7,437 nt of DNA from the NCBI GenBank assembly GCA_045545095.1, contig JAZQAG010000039.1, positions 1 to 7,437 of the forward strand. Reading direction: 5' to 3'. The position numbers were made by a program, and so were the translations under genes. Below the pieces are notes generated by a model. That model was given only the letters and a program-made list of their open reading frames with translations, did no database searches and had not been told where the DNA came from. Shown here piece by piece: positions 1-5,905 of this stretch (positions within the stretch are counted from its first letter, which is position 1; each line of letters begins with the position of its first letter). This stretch comes from Phocaeicola_A sp045545095 (GTDB lineage Bacteria; Bacteroidota; Bacteroidia; Bacteroidales; Bacteroidaceae).

Positions 1-160
1 ATCTTCCGTCGGTTGGGATCGTTTTTCCCGTTTCGGGATCAATTTTACCGATAAGTGTTCTCTTGCTGCGAGGTTGCTGTTTCTTCTTATCCCAGTAAGA
101 AGAAGATTCATATACGTAAGTGATACCGGTGCGCTTATCGAGTCTTTTGAGAATAGTCAT
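1..160 (-). CDS. Transposase N-terminus (DDE/IS4-superfamily, IS1634-like?), cut by window edge
   Basis: An ATG at 160-158 opens a frame of 53 codons that runs off the left edge. It begins MTILKRLDKRTGITYVYE and continues through SYWDKKKQQPRSKRTLIGK to a DPETGK stretch. The pattern of a basic start, a GITYVYES box, a YWDK box, then RSKR-LIGK-DPETG is the N-terminus I associate with a common group of DDE transposases in anaerobic gut bacteria, often labelled IS4 superfamily or IS1634-like. The family name is from memory and is the weak part; that it is a transposase is more secure. No catalytic residues are present in this fragment. There is no clear Shine-Dalgarno sequence before the ATG, and a perfect 8-pair hairpin ends two bases upstream of it. 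Confidence 0.6.
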   Translation of the reverse strand, partial: MTILKRLDKRTGITYVYESSSYWDKKKQQPRSKRTLIGKIDPETGKTIPTDGR

Positions 161-162
161 TG

Positions 163-189
163 TAGTGCGGATATCATGACGCCGCACTA
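163..189 (-). promoter_or_regulatory. Perfect 8-bp inverted repeat directly upstream of the transposase ATG
   Basis: On the minus strand TAGTGCGG (189-182) and CCGCACTA (170-163) form an 8-pair stem around an 11-base loop, ending two bases before the start codon. In an RNA entering from outside the element this hairpin would cover the translation start region. Several insertion sequences use such a structure to limit transposase made from read-through transcripts. It could also be a binding site for the transposase, since the same octamer marks the presumed element end at 255-262. The symmetry is directly visible; the role is inferred. Confidence 0.5.
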
Positions 190-254
190 TGTTAAAGTCA
201 AGCCTGAATTAAGTTTATTTTACTTTATTTCAATTCGTTAGATTATATTTATCC

Positions 255-262
255 TAGTGCGG
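255..262. repeat. Third copy of the TAGTGCGG octamer, presumed element terminus
   Basis: The plus strand reads TAGTGCGGAT at 255-264, identical over 10 bases to 163-172. It sits exactly where the IS3 orfB reading frame loses its expected sequence (the codons after Asn-Ser-Ile-Ile). It is therefore the best candidate for the outer tip of the left-hand insertion sequence. The distance to the transposase start is about 100 bases. Confidence 0.5.
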
Positions 263-787
263 ATTATAGAGTTATCTGGGAATGTACGTCCCAAGGCCAT
301 TTCCAACGCTTTCAGACACAATCCTACATCCTTGTTCCTCCCCATGCTCCAGCCCAGCACATACCGGCTGTCCCAATCCAGAATGACGCATAGATAGTAG
401 TTTTTCTGCTCTATCTGAATGTAAGTAATATCACTTGTCCATACCTGGTCTATCCTTTTGATTTCTATATCTTTAAGAATATAGGGCATTTTCTCGGCTC
501 TCGGATTGGGAGCACTGGTGTTCCTATGAGGATACAGTGTACGTAGTCCGAGTTGCTTTTTGAGCCTGGCGCATTTTTTCTGGCTTATCTTGATGCCATA
601 GTGCCTCTGCAACATGACCGGCATGCGCCGTCTGCCCAAAGTCGCATCTTCTTCATAGAGCTTTTCGATGGCTTCTTTTATCTCCGGTGATTCTTTCGAT
701 TCCCGTTTCTTGTAGTATGTGGTGCTACGTGTCAGACCTAATAGATCACACTGCCGTTTGCGCGAAAGAACGTTCCCCTCTTTGTCC

Positions 788-834
788 AGGAGTTGGATCC
801 GTTGCGCTACAGACCCAACTCCTTTGCTTTTTTT
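788..834 (-). promoter_or_regulatory. Programmed -1 ribosomal frameshift signal between orfA and orfB
   Basis: On the minus strand a run of seven A (834-828) is phased as A_AAA_AAA in the orfA frame (Ser94-Lys95-Lys96) and is followed by G. Four bases later AGGAGTTGGGTC (823-812) pairs with GATCCAACTCCT (799-788), giving a 12-pair stem with one G-U pair and a 12-base loop. orfB lies in the -1 frame relative to orfA and the two overlap by 37 bases. A slippery heptamer plus a downstream hairpin is the known IS3-family arrangement for making the OrfAB fusion transposase. The stem contains the orfA stop codon in its loop (809-807). Confidence 0.85.
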
Positions 835-1115
835 GACAGCCAATCAAGCTCGAACTCGCGCTTTCCCAGAAGTCGCTCCAGGTTCGCAATGCGCTCATCC
901 TTCTTCTCCATCTCACTTTTGCGACCTCCGCGGCGGAAACATTCGCCCAGCATCTCCTTGGCCTGCTTCTTCCAGTCTTTCACCAAATCTGGGCTGATTC
1001 CATATTCAGAGGCTATCTGAGCATGTGTTTTTGCTCCCGTCAGAGTCTCCAATGCCACTTTCTCCTTGAACTCGGCACTGTAACGCCCTCTCTTATGTAT
1101 CTTTTCGTTTTGCAT
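807..1115 (-). CDS. IS3-family transposase OrfA (helix-turn-helix, leucine zipper)
   Basis: This 102-residue protein is the DNA-binding half of an IS3-family transposase. Residues 10-50 (GRYSAEFKEKVALETL, then THAQIASEYGISPDLVKDW) are the typical helix-turn-helix that recognises the element ends. Residues 66-95 are rich in Lys, Glu and Leu and fit the coiled coil through which OrfA and OrfAB form dimers. The ELDWLSKKAKEL tail overlaps orfB and holds the slippery A run. The start was put at the ATG at 1115, giving the usual OrfA N-terminus. An in-frame ATG at 1160 would add 15 residues (MCSTAGVCII...) unlike the family and would lie at the -35 box of the likely promoter. Length and content are normal for the family, so OrfA looks intact. 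It could still act as a repressor although the fusion partner is broken. Confidence 0.85.
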   Translation of the reverse strand: MQNEKIHKRGRYSAEFKEKVALETLTGAKTHAQIASEYGISPDLVKDWKKQAKEMLGECFRRGGRKSEMEKKDERIANLERLLGKREFELDWLSKKAKELGL

Positions 1116-1118
1116 ATA

Positions 1119-1143
1119 CGTGTGTTGGTTGATTATACACACG
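1119..1143. repeat. 7-bp perfect inverted repeat overlapping the orfA promoter
   Basis: CGTGTGT (1119-1125) and ACACACG (1137-1143) are perfect complements separated by 11 bases. The right arm touches the last base of the TATAAT box and the left arm ends four bases from the orfA ATG. It could be an operator for OrfA, or an RNA hairpin covering the start of orfA. The symmetry is seen; the role is inferred. Confidence 0.4.
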
Positions 1144-1160
1144 CCTGCTGTGCTACACAA
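1132..1160 (-). promoter_or_regulatory. Sigma-70-like promoter candidate of the IS3 element
   Basis: On the minus strand TTGTGT (1160-1155) and TATAAT (1137-1132) are separated by exactly 17 bases, 16 bases before the chosen orfA ATG. The -10 box is a perfect match to the general bacterial consensus. Bacteroidota primary promoters usually look different (TAnnTTTG at -7), so activity in the present host is uncertain. The match could also reflect an origin of the element elsewhere. Confidence 0.45.
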
Positions 1161-1238
1161 GCAAAAGAGGGCTTATACTGGTGTCCTAAATTCCGGAGCC
1201 ATTATAGTCATCAATGGCCTTATTTAAGGAAGAACACT

Positions 1239-3368
1239 TCAGCTTAGTGATTTATATATCATATCTGCTGCCACTGCTGAAGCATGGGGATAATGCAGCA
1301 TAACTTCTTCGCGTGCAAATTTTTGTCGCGCTTCACATTTCCAATCATCACCACCAAGCACAACATTCTCCAGGAAGTTTGTGATTGCCGCTTCATCGTA
1401 TGCAATATAACAGTAATCAAGGCATTTTTGTCCCAGAGGGGCAAACTTATTTTTTATGTCATCCTCACAATGAAGCATATAACACTGTGGCTTGCCTGTG
1501 TAGAAGTAATCCACAAGGAATGAACCACAATCCTGAATAGCCGCAACAGACATAGCAAAATCTTCCATAAAATCACCTTTTTCACTCCAGATAACGTTGG
1601 TTTGCGCACACATCTTCTGTCTATAAGTCTCTGCTTTTTCCTTACCCCAATGAGTGTCCCTCTCCAACACCGGAAACAAAGCAGGATGGGGACGGAAAAT
1701 AAATTGTAAATTCGGATATTTTTCAGGTAATGATAGAAAAAAATCAGAATACCGCATAAAGTTACTCAAAGATAACATGTCGTTGAAACCTCCCTCGACC
1801 GAGTGATGTGGTGCTATCAAAACGTTTTTTTTCTCTGCATTCCTTGGCATGCTTTCGTAACGTTTATAGAAATCCATCTTGCAATAACCAGTTAAAAGAG
1901 TATTTCTACCCGCTGTTCTTTTTGCATAGCTTTTATATTCAGCCATGTTATACTCCGTTTCCACCAAGATCTTCCAGAATGACTGATATGCGTTGAAATT
2001 AAGTACCATTCTGCAATAATTTGAGCTTCTGGGGAAGCCATAATTTATAAAAGCAATAAGTAAACGTTGGCGTATCAATGATGCATAATCATACCATATA
2101 GTTGATATATCATAGGGGGTAGGGGGTATGACTATATCCGTAAAAGTAAAGAGCCGAATCCTGTCCTCATATGGATTAAAGGGGGCTATTTGCACAATAT
2201 CCCCATACGCTTCCAGTGCTTTACTCAACTCATACTGATATTGCCTTGCTCGCTCTTCTCCGAATCGAAGCTCTGGTATCACAACCAAATTCACCTCATA
2301 TCGCTCATCTTTCAGCATTTCCTCCAGAAGAGGTCTAGCTGGAAACATGCTCAACATAGCAACAAGATACGTCACTCTTATCTTCTTCCCTTCTGAAACG
2401 CGTTTGCGCAAACGAGATTCACTTTCAGTAATCATCTTCCAGCGCCTAGTAAATTCTGCATCATCAAGTTCCGTATATTTGAAATAATCGGTATTTTCAT
2501 GAAGAGGTGCACCATCATGCCATCTCCTGTATAAGGCACTCAACACACTCCCGGGACATATCGCCTCTTGTACATCACGTTTATAAGAAAGCAGATGAAT
2601 AGGAGATGCATTACACACAGCCTCTATCCAAGAGCGTTCACATGTAATATTCAGCCGCTGCTGCAAAACCAATGCTGACATCTGCGGAACCCACGGGCTG
2701 GCAGCGTATATTTGGCGGCACTCAGCATCTGCCAATAATGCCCACGTACCGAGATACCGGAAAAGGGAACCTTTCACCTCTGCGTCATTGTCCCGCCAAT
2801 ATTCCAACATCATCGCCAGTAATTTACGCACAAATGCATTTCCCTTTTCAGAATGAATCAACCACGTAGAAAATGACTCGTAAGGAATACTGCGCCCGTC
2901 TACCAACTCCCTCAGACGCTGCAGAGATAACGAACTATTTCCCGCATGTATCCACGCTTCGCTTTTATACACAAAAAAGGATGAGTCCTCAATAGCCGAC
3001 GGCATTTCACCACTCATATACACAGAAGCATCTATCCATGTTCCGCCATATTGGGAAAGTAGATACAAGCGAACAATTTCAGAAAAACGTGCAGTCGACA
3101 TCAAACCTGCCGAGTGCTTCCTGTAAATGTAATCAGGTAACGTTACATAATCCTTCAATGTACTTTCTGACAGTACAACTACCTTTCGATGCGGATTCAT
3201 GCTGCGCACACTGTCAATGCAAATCCTTACAACATCAGGTGCATTTTCCTCACCTTCCCACCACATCTGCCATATACAATTTTCGGGAATATCCAAACAC
3301 CCGTTAACTTCACTAAAGTCCGGCAAATTCTTATATTTCTCCAACGCCAAAAATACTGCTTTTTCCAT
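1239..3368 (-). CDS. Two-domain transferase: Caps_synth (GT32-like) plus CDP-glycerol glycerophosphotransferase-like
   Basis: This 709-residue protein appears to be a fusion of two cytoplasmic polysaccharide enzymes. Residues about 25-300 match the capsular polysaccharide synthesis family (Caps_synth, GT32-like): IWQMWWEGEENAPDVV (32-47), the helix with STARFSEIVRLYLL (91-104) and YGGTWIDASVYMS (107-119), where W-I-D fits the metal/nucleotide-sugar binding loop. After a charged linker (about 302-328), residues 329-709 resemble the GT-B fold of CDP-glycerol:polyol-phosphate transferases (Glyphos_transf, TagF/TagB-like): a Rossmann-like start IRVTYLVAMLSMFPARPLL (330-348), NVLIAPHHS (515-523), FIFRPHPALF (556-565), and DCGSFLVDYFYTGKP (613-627), which matches the family's nucleotide-binding region. 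No signal peptide or membrane helix is seen. The ATG at 3368 places the Caps_synth motif at the usual distance. The C-terminus looks natural and is followed after 37 bases by an insertion sequence. Substrates are unknown; the Glyphos assignment is the less certain half. Confidence 0.75.
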   Translation of the reverse strand: MEKAVFLALEKYKNLPDFSEVNGCLDIPENCIWQMWWEGEENAPDVVRICIDSVRSMNPHRKVVVLSESTLKDYVTLPDYIYRKHSAGLMSTARFSEIVRLYLLSQYGGTWIDASVYMSGEMPSAIEDSSFFVYKSEAWIHAGNSSLSLQRLRELVDGRSIPYESFSTWLIHSEKGNAFVRKLLAMMLEYWRDNDAEVKGSLFRYLGTWALLADAECRQIYAASPWVPQMSALVLQQRLNITCERSWIEAVCNASPIHLLSYKRDVQEAICPGSVLSALYRRWHDGAPLHENTDYFKYTELDDAEFTRRWKMITESESRLRKRVSEGKKIRVTYLVAMLSMFPARPLLEEMLKDERYEVNLVVIPELRFGEERARQYQYELSKALEAYGDIVQIAPFNPYEDRIRLFTFTDIVIPPTPYDISTIWYDYASLIRQRLLIAFINYGFPRSSNYCRMVLNFNAYQSFWKILVETEYNMAEYKSYAKRTAGRNTLLTGYCKMDFYKRYESMPRNAEKKNVLIAPHHSVEGGFNDMLSLSNFMRYSDFFLSLPEKYPNLQFIFRPHPALFPVLERDTHWGKEKAETYRQKMCAQTNVIWSEKGDFMEDFAMSVAAIQDCGSFLVDYFYTGKPQCYMLHCEDDIKNKFAPLGQKCLDYCYIAYDEAAITNFLENVVLGGDDWKCEARQKFAREEVMLHYPHASAVAADMIYKSLS

Positions 3369-3410
3369 ATTCCATAGTTGTGGATTGATTTGAGCTTCCG
3401 ACCGTTCAAC

Positions 3411-3703
3411 TTAAGTTTGCAATGTTATTTTCCCACTCGTTAAATTATTTGCCTGTTGAACCAATACCACTCCCATTCTTCTCCCTTCAGCCATTTCATC
3501 CAAGGATTTACCAAGTACAAGTTGTTTAGATCCCAATGTTCTTTGCAGCGCATCACTCTTAATTATCAATTCTTTCTCCTATTCAAGTAGCTCTCGAACT
3601 TTTTGAACTGGTAATATGTGAAATCAAACAACAACACGTGCATACAAACTCTACCATCTTCAAGAATCTTTTTATGATAGAACCAATTGATGATTTTATT
3701 CAT
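3411..3703 (-). pseudogene. Decayed or very small reading frames of unknown family
   Basis: From an ATG at 3703 there are 45 codons (MNKIINWFYHKKILEDGRV, ending QFKKFESYLNRRKN) and then TGA TAA at 3568-3563. The same frame reopens at an ATG at 3553 for 37 more codons, with NLYLVNPWMKWLKGEEWEW and six Trp, ending at 3440. A second frame is open for 55 codons over 3578-3411, from EKELIIKSDALQRTLG through SLDEMAEGRRMGVVLVQQ, and overlaps the first stop. The two pieces in one frame broken only by adjacent stops, or a frame change near 3570, both suggest the remains of one gene. I do not recognise the family. They could instead be short real ORFs or chance; no ribosome binding site supports them. 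Confidence 0.3.
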
Positions 3704-3805
3704 AACTCTAAATGTTTAGGTAGTCCTCGAGATGTAAATAAATCAATTTTCAGCACTTGTCATTCTTTATAGAATGGATAATTATATTCAGGCGATTTTT
3801 TGCTG

Positions 3806-3846
3806 CAAAGAAAACCGAGACAGGAGAAGAGACTGTGCTCTTCCCC
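3806..3846 (-). terminator. Possible intrinsic terminator downstream of the RgpF-like gene
   Basis: On the minus strand GGGGAAGAG (3846-3838) pairs with CTCTTCTCC (3831-3823) around a six-base loop, nine pairs with one G-U. A T-rich stretch GGTTTTCTTTG (3816-3806) follows after six bases. The stem is stable but the T tract is late and interrupted, so this may be a weak terminator or a transcript-stabilising hairpin. It lies 137 bases after the RgpF-like stop. If active, the downstream transferase gene needs its own promoter. Confidence 0.4.
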
Positions 3847-3875
3847 TTTTCCAAAACTTTCTATATCATTGGTCG

Positions 3876-3905
3876 AATTTTTTTGAATAATGCATAATTT
3901 TTTTG
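3876..3905. repeat. Two direct A/T-tract repeats with a 20-base period
   Basis: AATTTTTTTG occurs at 3876-3885 and again at 3896-3905, so the two seven-base T runs (A runs on the minus strand) are 20 bases apart, close to two helical turns. Phased A-tracts bend DNA and can act as upstream promoter elements. In this AT-rich spacer it may also be chance. Confidence 0.35.
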
Positions 3906-3982
3906 TAAAAACACTAAATATATAAGGATGCAAAATCTGAACCAATATTACTATTATTGCATGTAAAAAAGTAACCTTACGG

Positions 3983-5905
3983 TCATGTTCTCGATGCTGC
4001 CTTAATTTTTCTCTTGAGCTTACGAAGATTGCGCTTGAAACTCTTATGCTTAATTCCAAAAGTCAAAAGATCCAGCAGAGTGTATGTACACTTTCGTATG
4101 CGGTACTTTCTTTTCAGGTATTTTACATTTTCAGATGAAGCCAATTTGTCATTTAAAGAAGAAGCCGCATTAATATAACTATCCAATTCATCAAGCATTA
4201 ATCTTAACGGCTTATAACCAAAAATAGCAAATAAGCGTTTATTAATTTCTCTCACCTCATCACCAAGCTGATTCTCATATAATTCAGCATAACTATCAGG
4301 TGAAGACCATGCTGTGCAAAAACCACTATCTTGCACAGCCATAGGTATAACTCTTTCAATTCCATGAGAAATAGTTGCATCCTTGGGCATAGGTTCATTC
4401 GGGAAATCCTCGATTTGCCAATTCCTAGAATATAATTTCTTCAATGCCTTACCTCTCGCCCAAAAATACGTTCCAAATGAAGCGACCGGTGCATCATCAA
4501 AGGGCGATGTCAATTTCAGCATTTGGTACGCTTTTTTAGTTGATTCCATATTGTCTCCTATTTCAAAACCAAATATATTATATGGTCCAAAATTAACAGG
4601 GGGTGGTACCAGCATACCTAAATAGCTATTCGTTTCGAATAAATTCAGTACACCGTTTACATATGTACTGTTGTGTAACGAGCACTCTAAACAGTGGTAT
4701 GTATGACCTTCTGCTGCATCAGAGTCAAAATGTTTTGATTTTTTATCGTGTATGAAACAAATGTAATCGCTTTTTTCTACAATGTCTTTAGCTGTAACTA
4801 ACAAGGCTGATATATCCCTGCCTTGATTTGGTTTTATTCGAAATTCCTTGTGAAAGAAGTTTATGTTTTTCAATCTTGCACGATAAGTATCTATTGTCTC
4901 CTGTGACGAAGAAATAATATATATGGATGCTTTCTCCGGCATAGATTTGATATAACGTAGCATATTATCAACCAAATCAGAATAATATACATAACATACA
5001 AGTGAAACTGATCTCTCTGCAGGAATTCTACTTTCAGATTCCCCGTCCCTACTAGGAGTTGAAGGCACTATATAATTCAATCCCAGCTTACTTTTAATTG
5101 AGCTCATTTTCATTGTACTGAGCATGTGGGAAACAATTGTATCGACAGGAAAAGAAGTATAAAATTGTATTTGCCTCAAAACTAATGAGGGAATAATTCC
5201 AAGTCCGGATTCAGCTGTGCCACAAGAATCCACAAATAAACTCTTTTTAATCACAGGTATCTTATCGCGGATTATCCTGTCAGCGTAATTTAAAGACAAG
5301 CTATCCGTGAAATCTAATTTTTCCTGCTGTTCACTCTGTAGATGAGCTACTTTCACATCGCTGCTTTTGAAGAATGAAAGCAGACTAGTTGCAGCATTGT
5401 AGTCTGAACAAATAGGAGAAAGAGTTTGCCACCACAAATAAAAGGACTTAAGTGAGCAAACTCTTGATTTGCATACAAAATAGGAAAAATCAGATAAATA
5501 CCTTTCTGAGTTATTGTGTTTGGCCGATGGGCTTGTTATTTTCCAAACATCGCATGAAGACTGAGTCATTCGTGCAAAGATTTCTTCAAACGAGAAAATT
5601 GGGCCATACATTGAAGTGTCTGAAAACACTAACTCATCATTGTCCTTTAATTTTAAATGAAGCATTGCAACCTTCCACAATGAGAAAGATCCATGGTATT
5701 GTTCAGTGACAAATAATTCATCACATTCATATTTCAATGTTTCAATTACTTCTTTCTTTACCTGATTTCTGACGACAATAATAAGCCTCTTGCATACCTC
5801 TTTCAGCCCTTTTATGAAAAACAGGTCACTCGAATGAATCCTATCATCATCCATCCATGCAAGAATGGCAGTTCGGTGTTCTTTTCTGGACATAAGTCTA
5901 TTCAT
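3983..5905 (-). CDS. RgpF-type rhamnan synthesis protein (glycosyltransferase)
   Basis: This 640-residue protein belongs to the rhamnan synthesis F family, which takes part in assembling rhamnose-containing cell-surface polysaccharides at the inner face of the membrane. The family layout is seen in order: an N-terminal part with LVFSDTSMYGPIFSFEEIF (92-110) followed by DVWKIT (119-124); then the more conserved C-terminal part with VCYVYYSDLVDNMLRYI (303-319), NQGRDISALLVTAKDIV (360-376), YICFIHDKKSKH (381-392), FGTYFWARGKAL (477-488) and HGIERVIPMAVQDSGF (514-529). The last 45 residues are strongly basic, which may hold the protein at the membrane surface; no membrane helix is evident. Length is normal for the family. 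The ATG at 5905 overlaps the previous stop in TAATG, so translation is probably coupled; a second ATG four codons later is possible. The nearby rfbB gene fits a dTDP-rhamnose donor, but the linkage made is unknown. Confidence 0.87.
   Translation of the reverse strand: MNRLMSRKEHRTAILAWMDDDRIHSSDLFFIKGLKEVCKRLIIVVRNQVKKEVIETLKYECDELFVTEQYHGSFSLWKVAMLHLKLKDNDELVFSDTSMYGPIFSFEEIFARMTQSSCDVWKITSPSAKHNNSERYLSDFSYFVCKSRVCSLKSFYLWWQTLSPICSDYNAATSLLSFFKSSDVKVAHLQSEQQEKLDFTDSLSLNYADRIIRDKIPVIKKSLFVDSCGTAESGLGIIPSLVLRQIQFYTSFPVDTIVSHMLSTMKMSSIKSKLGLNYIVPSTPSRDGESESRIPAERSVSLVCYVYYSDLVDNMLRYIKSMPEKASIYIISSSQETIDTYRARLKNINFFHKEFRIKPNQGRDISALLVTAKDIVEKSDYICFIHDKKSKHFDSDAAEGHTYHCLECSLHNSTYVNGVLNLFETNSYLGMLVPPPVNFGPYNIFGFEIGDNMESTKKAYQMLKLTSPFDDAPVASFGTYFWARGKALKKLYSRNWQIEDFPNEPMPKDATISHGIERVIPMAVQDSGFCTAWSSPDSYAELYENQLGDEVREINKRLFAIFGYKPLRLMLDELDSYINAASSLNDKLASSENVKYLKRKYRIRKCTYTLLDLLTFGIKHKSFKRNLRKLKRKIKAASRT

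Larger units (their letters stand above)
1..262 (-). mobile_element. Partial insertion sequence inserted into an IS3-family orfB
   Basis: This is the 5' end of an insertion sequence that continues beyond the left edge. It is made of the transposase start (1-160) and about 100 bases of AT-rich leader. The right boundary is set near 262 because the protein similarity of the neighbouring IS3 orfB stops there, exactly at the motif CCGCACTA (minus strand). That motif occurs again inside the leader in both orientations (182-189 and 163-170). The boundary may be off by a few bases because the 10-mer ATCCGCACTA (172-163 and 264-255 on the minus strand) straddles it. The other end and the target duplication are outside the window, so the insertion is inferred and not proven. 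Confidence 0.6.
238..843 (-). pseudogene. IS3-family transposase orfB, truncated at its C-terminus
   Basis: The 201-codon frame has the usual OrfB order: an N-terminal region with a GLTRSTTYY helix-turn-helix piece (residues 36-44), an HTH_21-type segment with LGRRRMPVMLQRHYGI (69-84), then the start of the integrase core with VWTSDITYI (134-142) carrying the first catalytic Asp (D138), and DWDSRYVLGWSM (156-167). After FPDNSII (188-194) the expected HSDQG motif is absent; seven unrelated residues lead to a stop. Full OrfB proteins are about 270-290 residues and need two Asp and one Glu, so this copy lacks two of the three catalytic acids. The frame starts with TTG at 843, but translation is more likely by -1 frameshifting from orfA. 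Residues 195-201 come from the neighbouring element. Confidence 0.85.
263..1201 (-). mobile_element. IS3-family insertion sequence, 3' part lost
   Basis: The remnant holds a complete orfA, a -1 frameshift overlap and about two thirds of orfB. The presumed left end is at about 1201, where the minus strand begins TGGCTCCGGAATTTAGGACA; IS3-family ends usually start with TG, so the position is plausible, but the partner inverted repeat is missing. The element lies 37 bases beyond the stop of the two-domain transferase gene and points away from it. The distal part of orfB, including the second Asp and the catalytic Glu, was replaced or displaced at about 262 by another insertion sequence. It should be unable to move by itself unless the two halves still flank the inserted element and are rejoined. 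Confidence 0.75.
3369..3982 (-). other. 614-base spacer with no intact gene
   Basis: The spacer separates the RgpF-like gene from the two-domain transferase gene, whereas the genes before it are packed tightly. It contains, in transcription order, two A-tract repeats (3876-3905), a terminator-like hairpin (3806-3846), a small tetraloop hairpin (3761-3776) and decayed coding material (3411-3703). I found no convincing Bacteroidota TAnnTTTG promoter for the downstream gene. The length and content suggest that a gene once stood here and was lost. Confidence 0.5.

Noticed and set aside
1218..1229. CCTTA-TT-TAAGG next to the end of the two-domain gene as a terminator
   Set aside because: Only five pairs with a two-base loop and no T run; too weak to call.
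719..1247. Plus-strand frames over the IS3 element (719-997, 793-1020, 1023-1247)
   Set aside because: They lie antisense to well-supported orfA and orfB and have biased, motif-free translations.
2115..2126. GGGGGTAGGGGG on the plus strand, possible G-quadruplex half
   Set aside because: Only two G tracts, and it is explained by the codons of the Ile-Pro-Pro-Thr-Pro segment of the two-domain protein.
3761..3776. CATTCT-TTAT-AGAATG hairpin as a terminator
   Set aside because: A six-pair AT-rich stem with no T tract after it on either strand; likely chance in AT-rich DNA.
3760..4059. 99-codon minus-strand frame across the 3' end of the RgpF-like gene and the spacer
   Set aside because: Its first part overlaps the RgpF-like coding region in another frame and the rest is low-complexity AT-rich translation; no recognisable motif.
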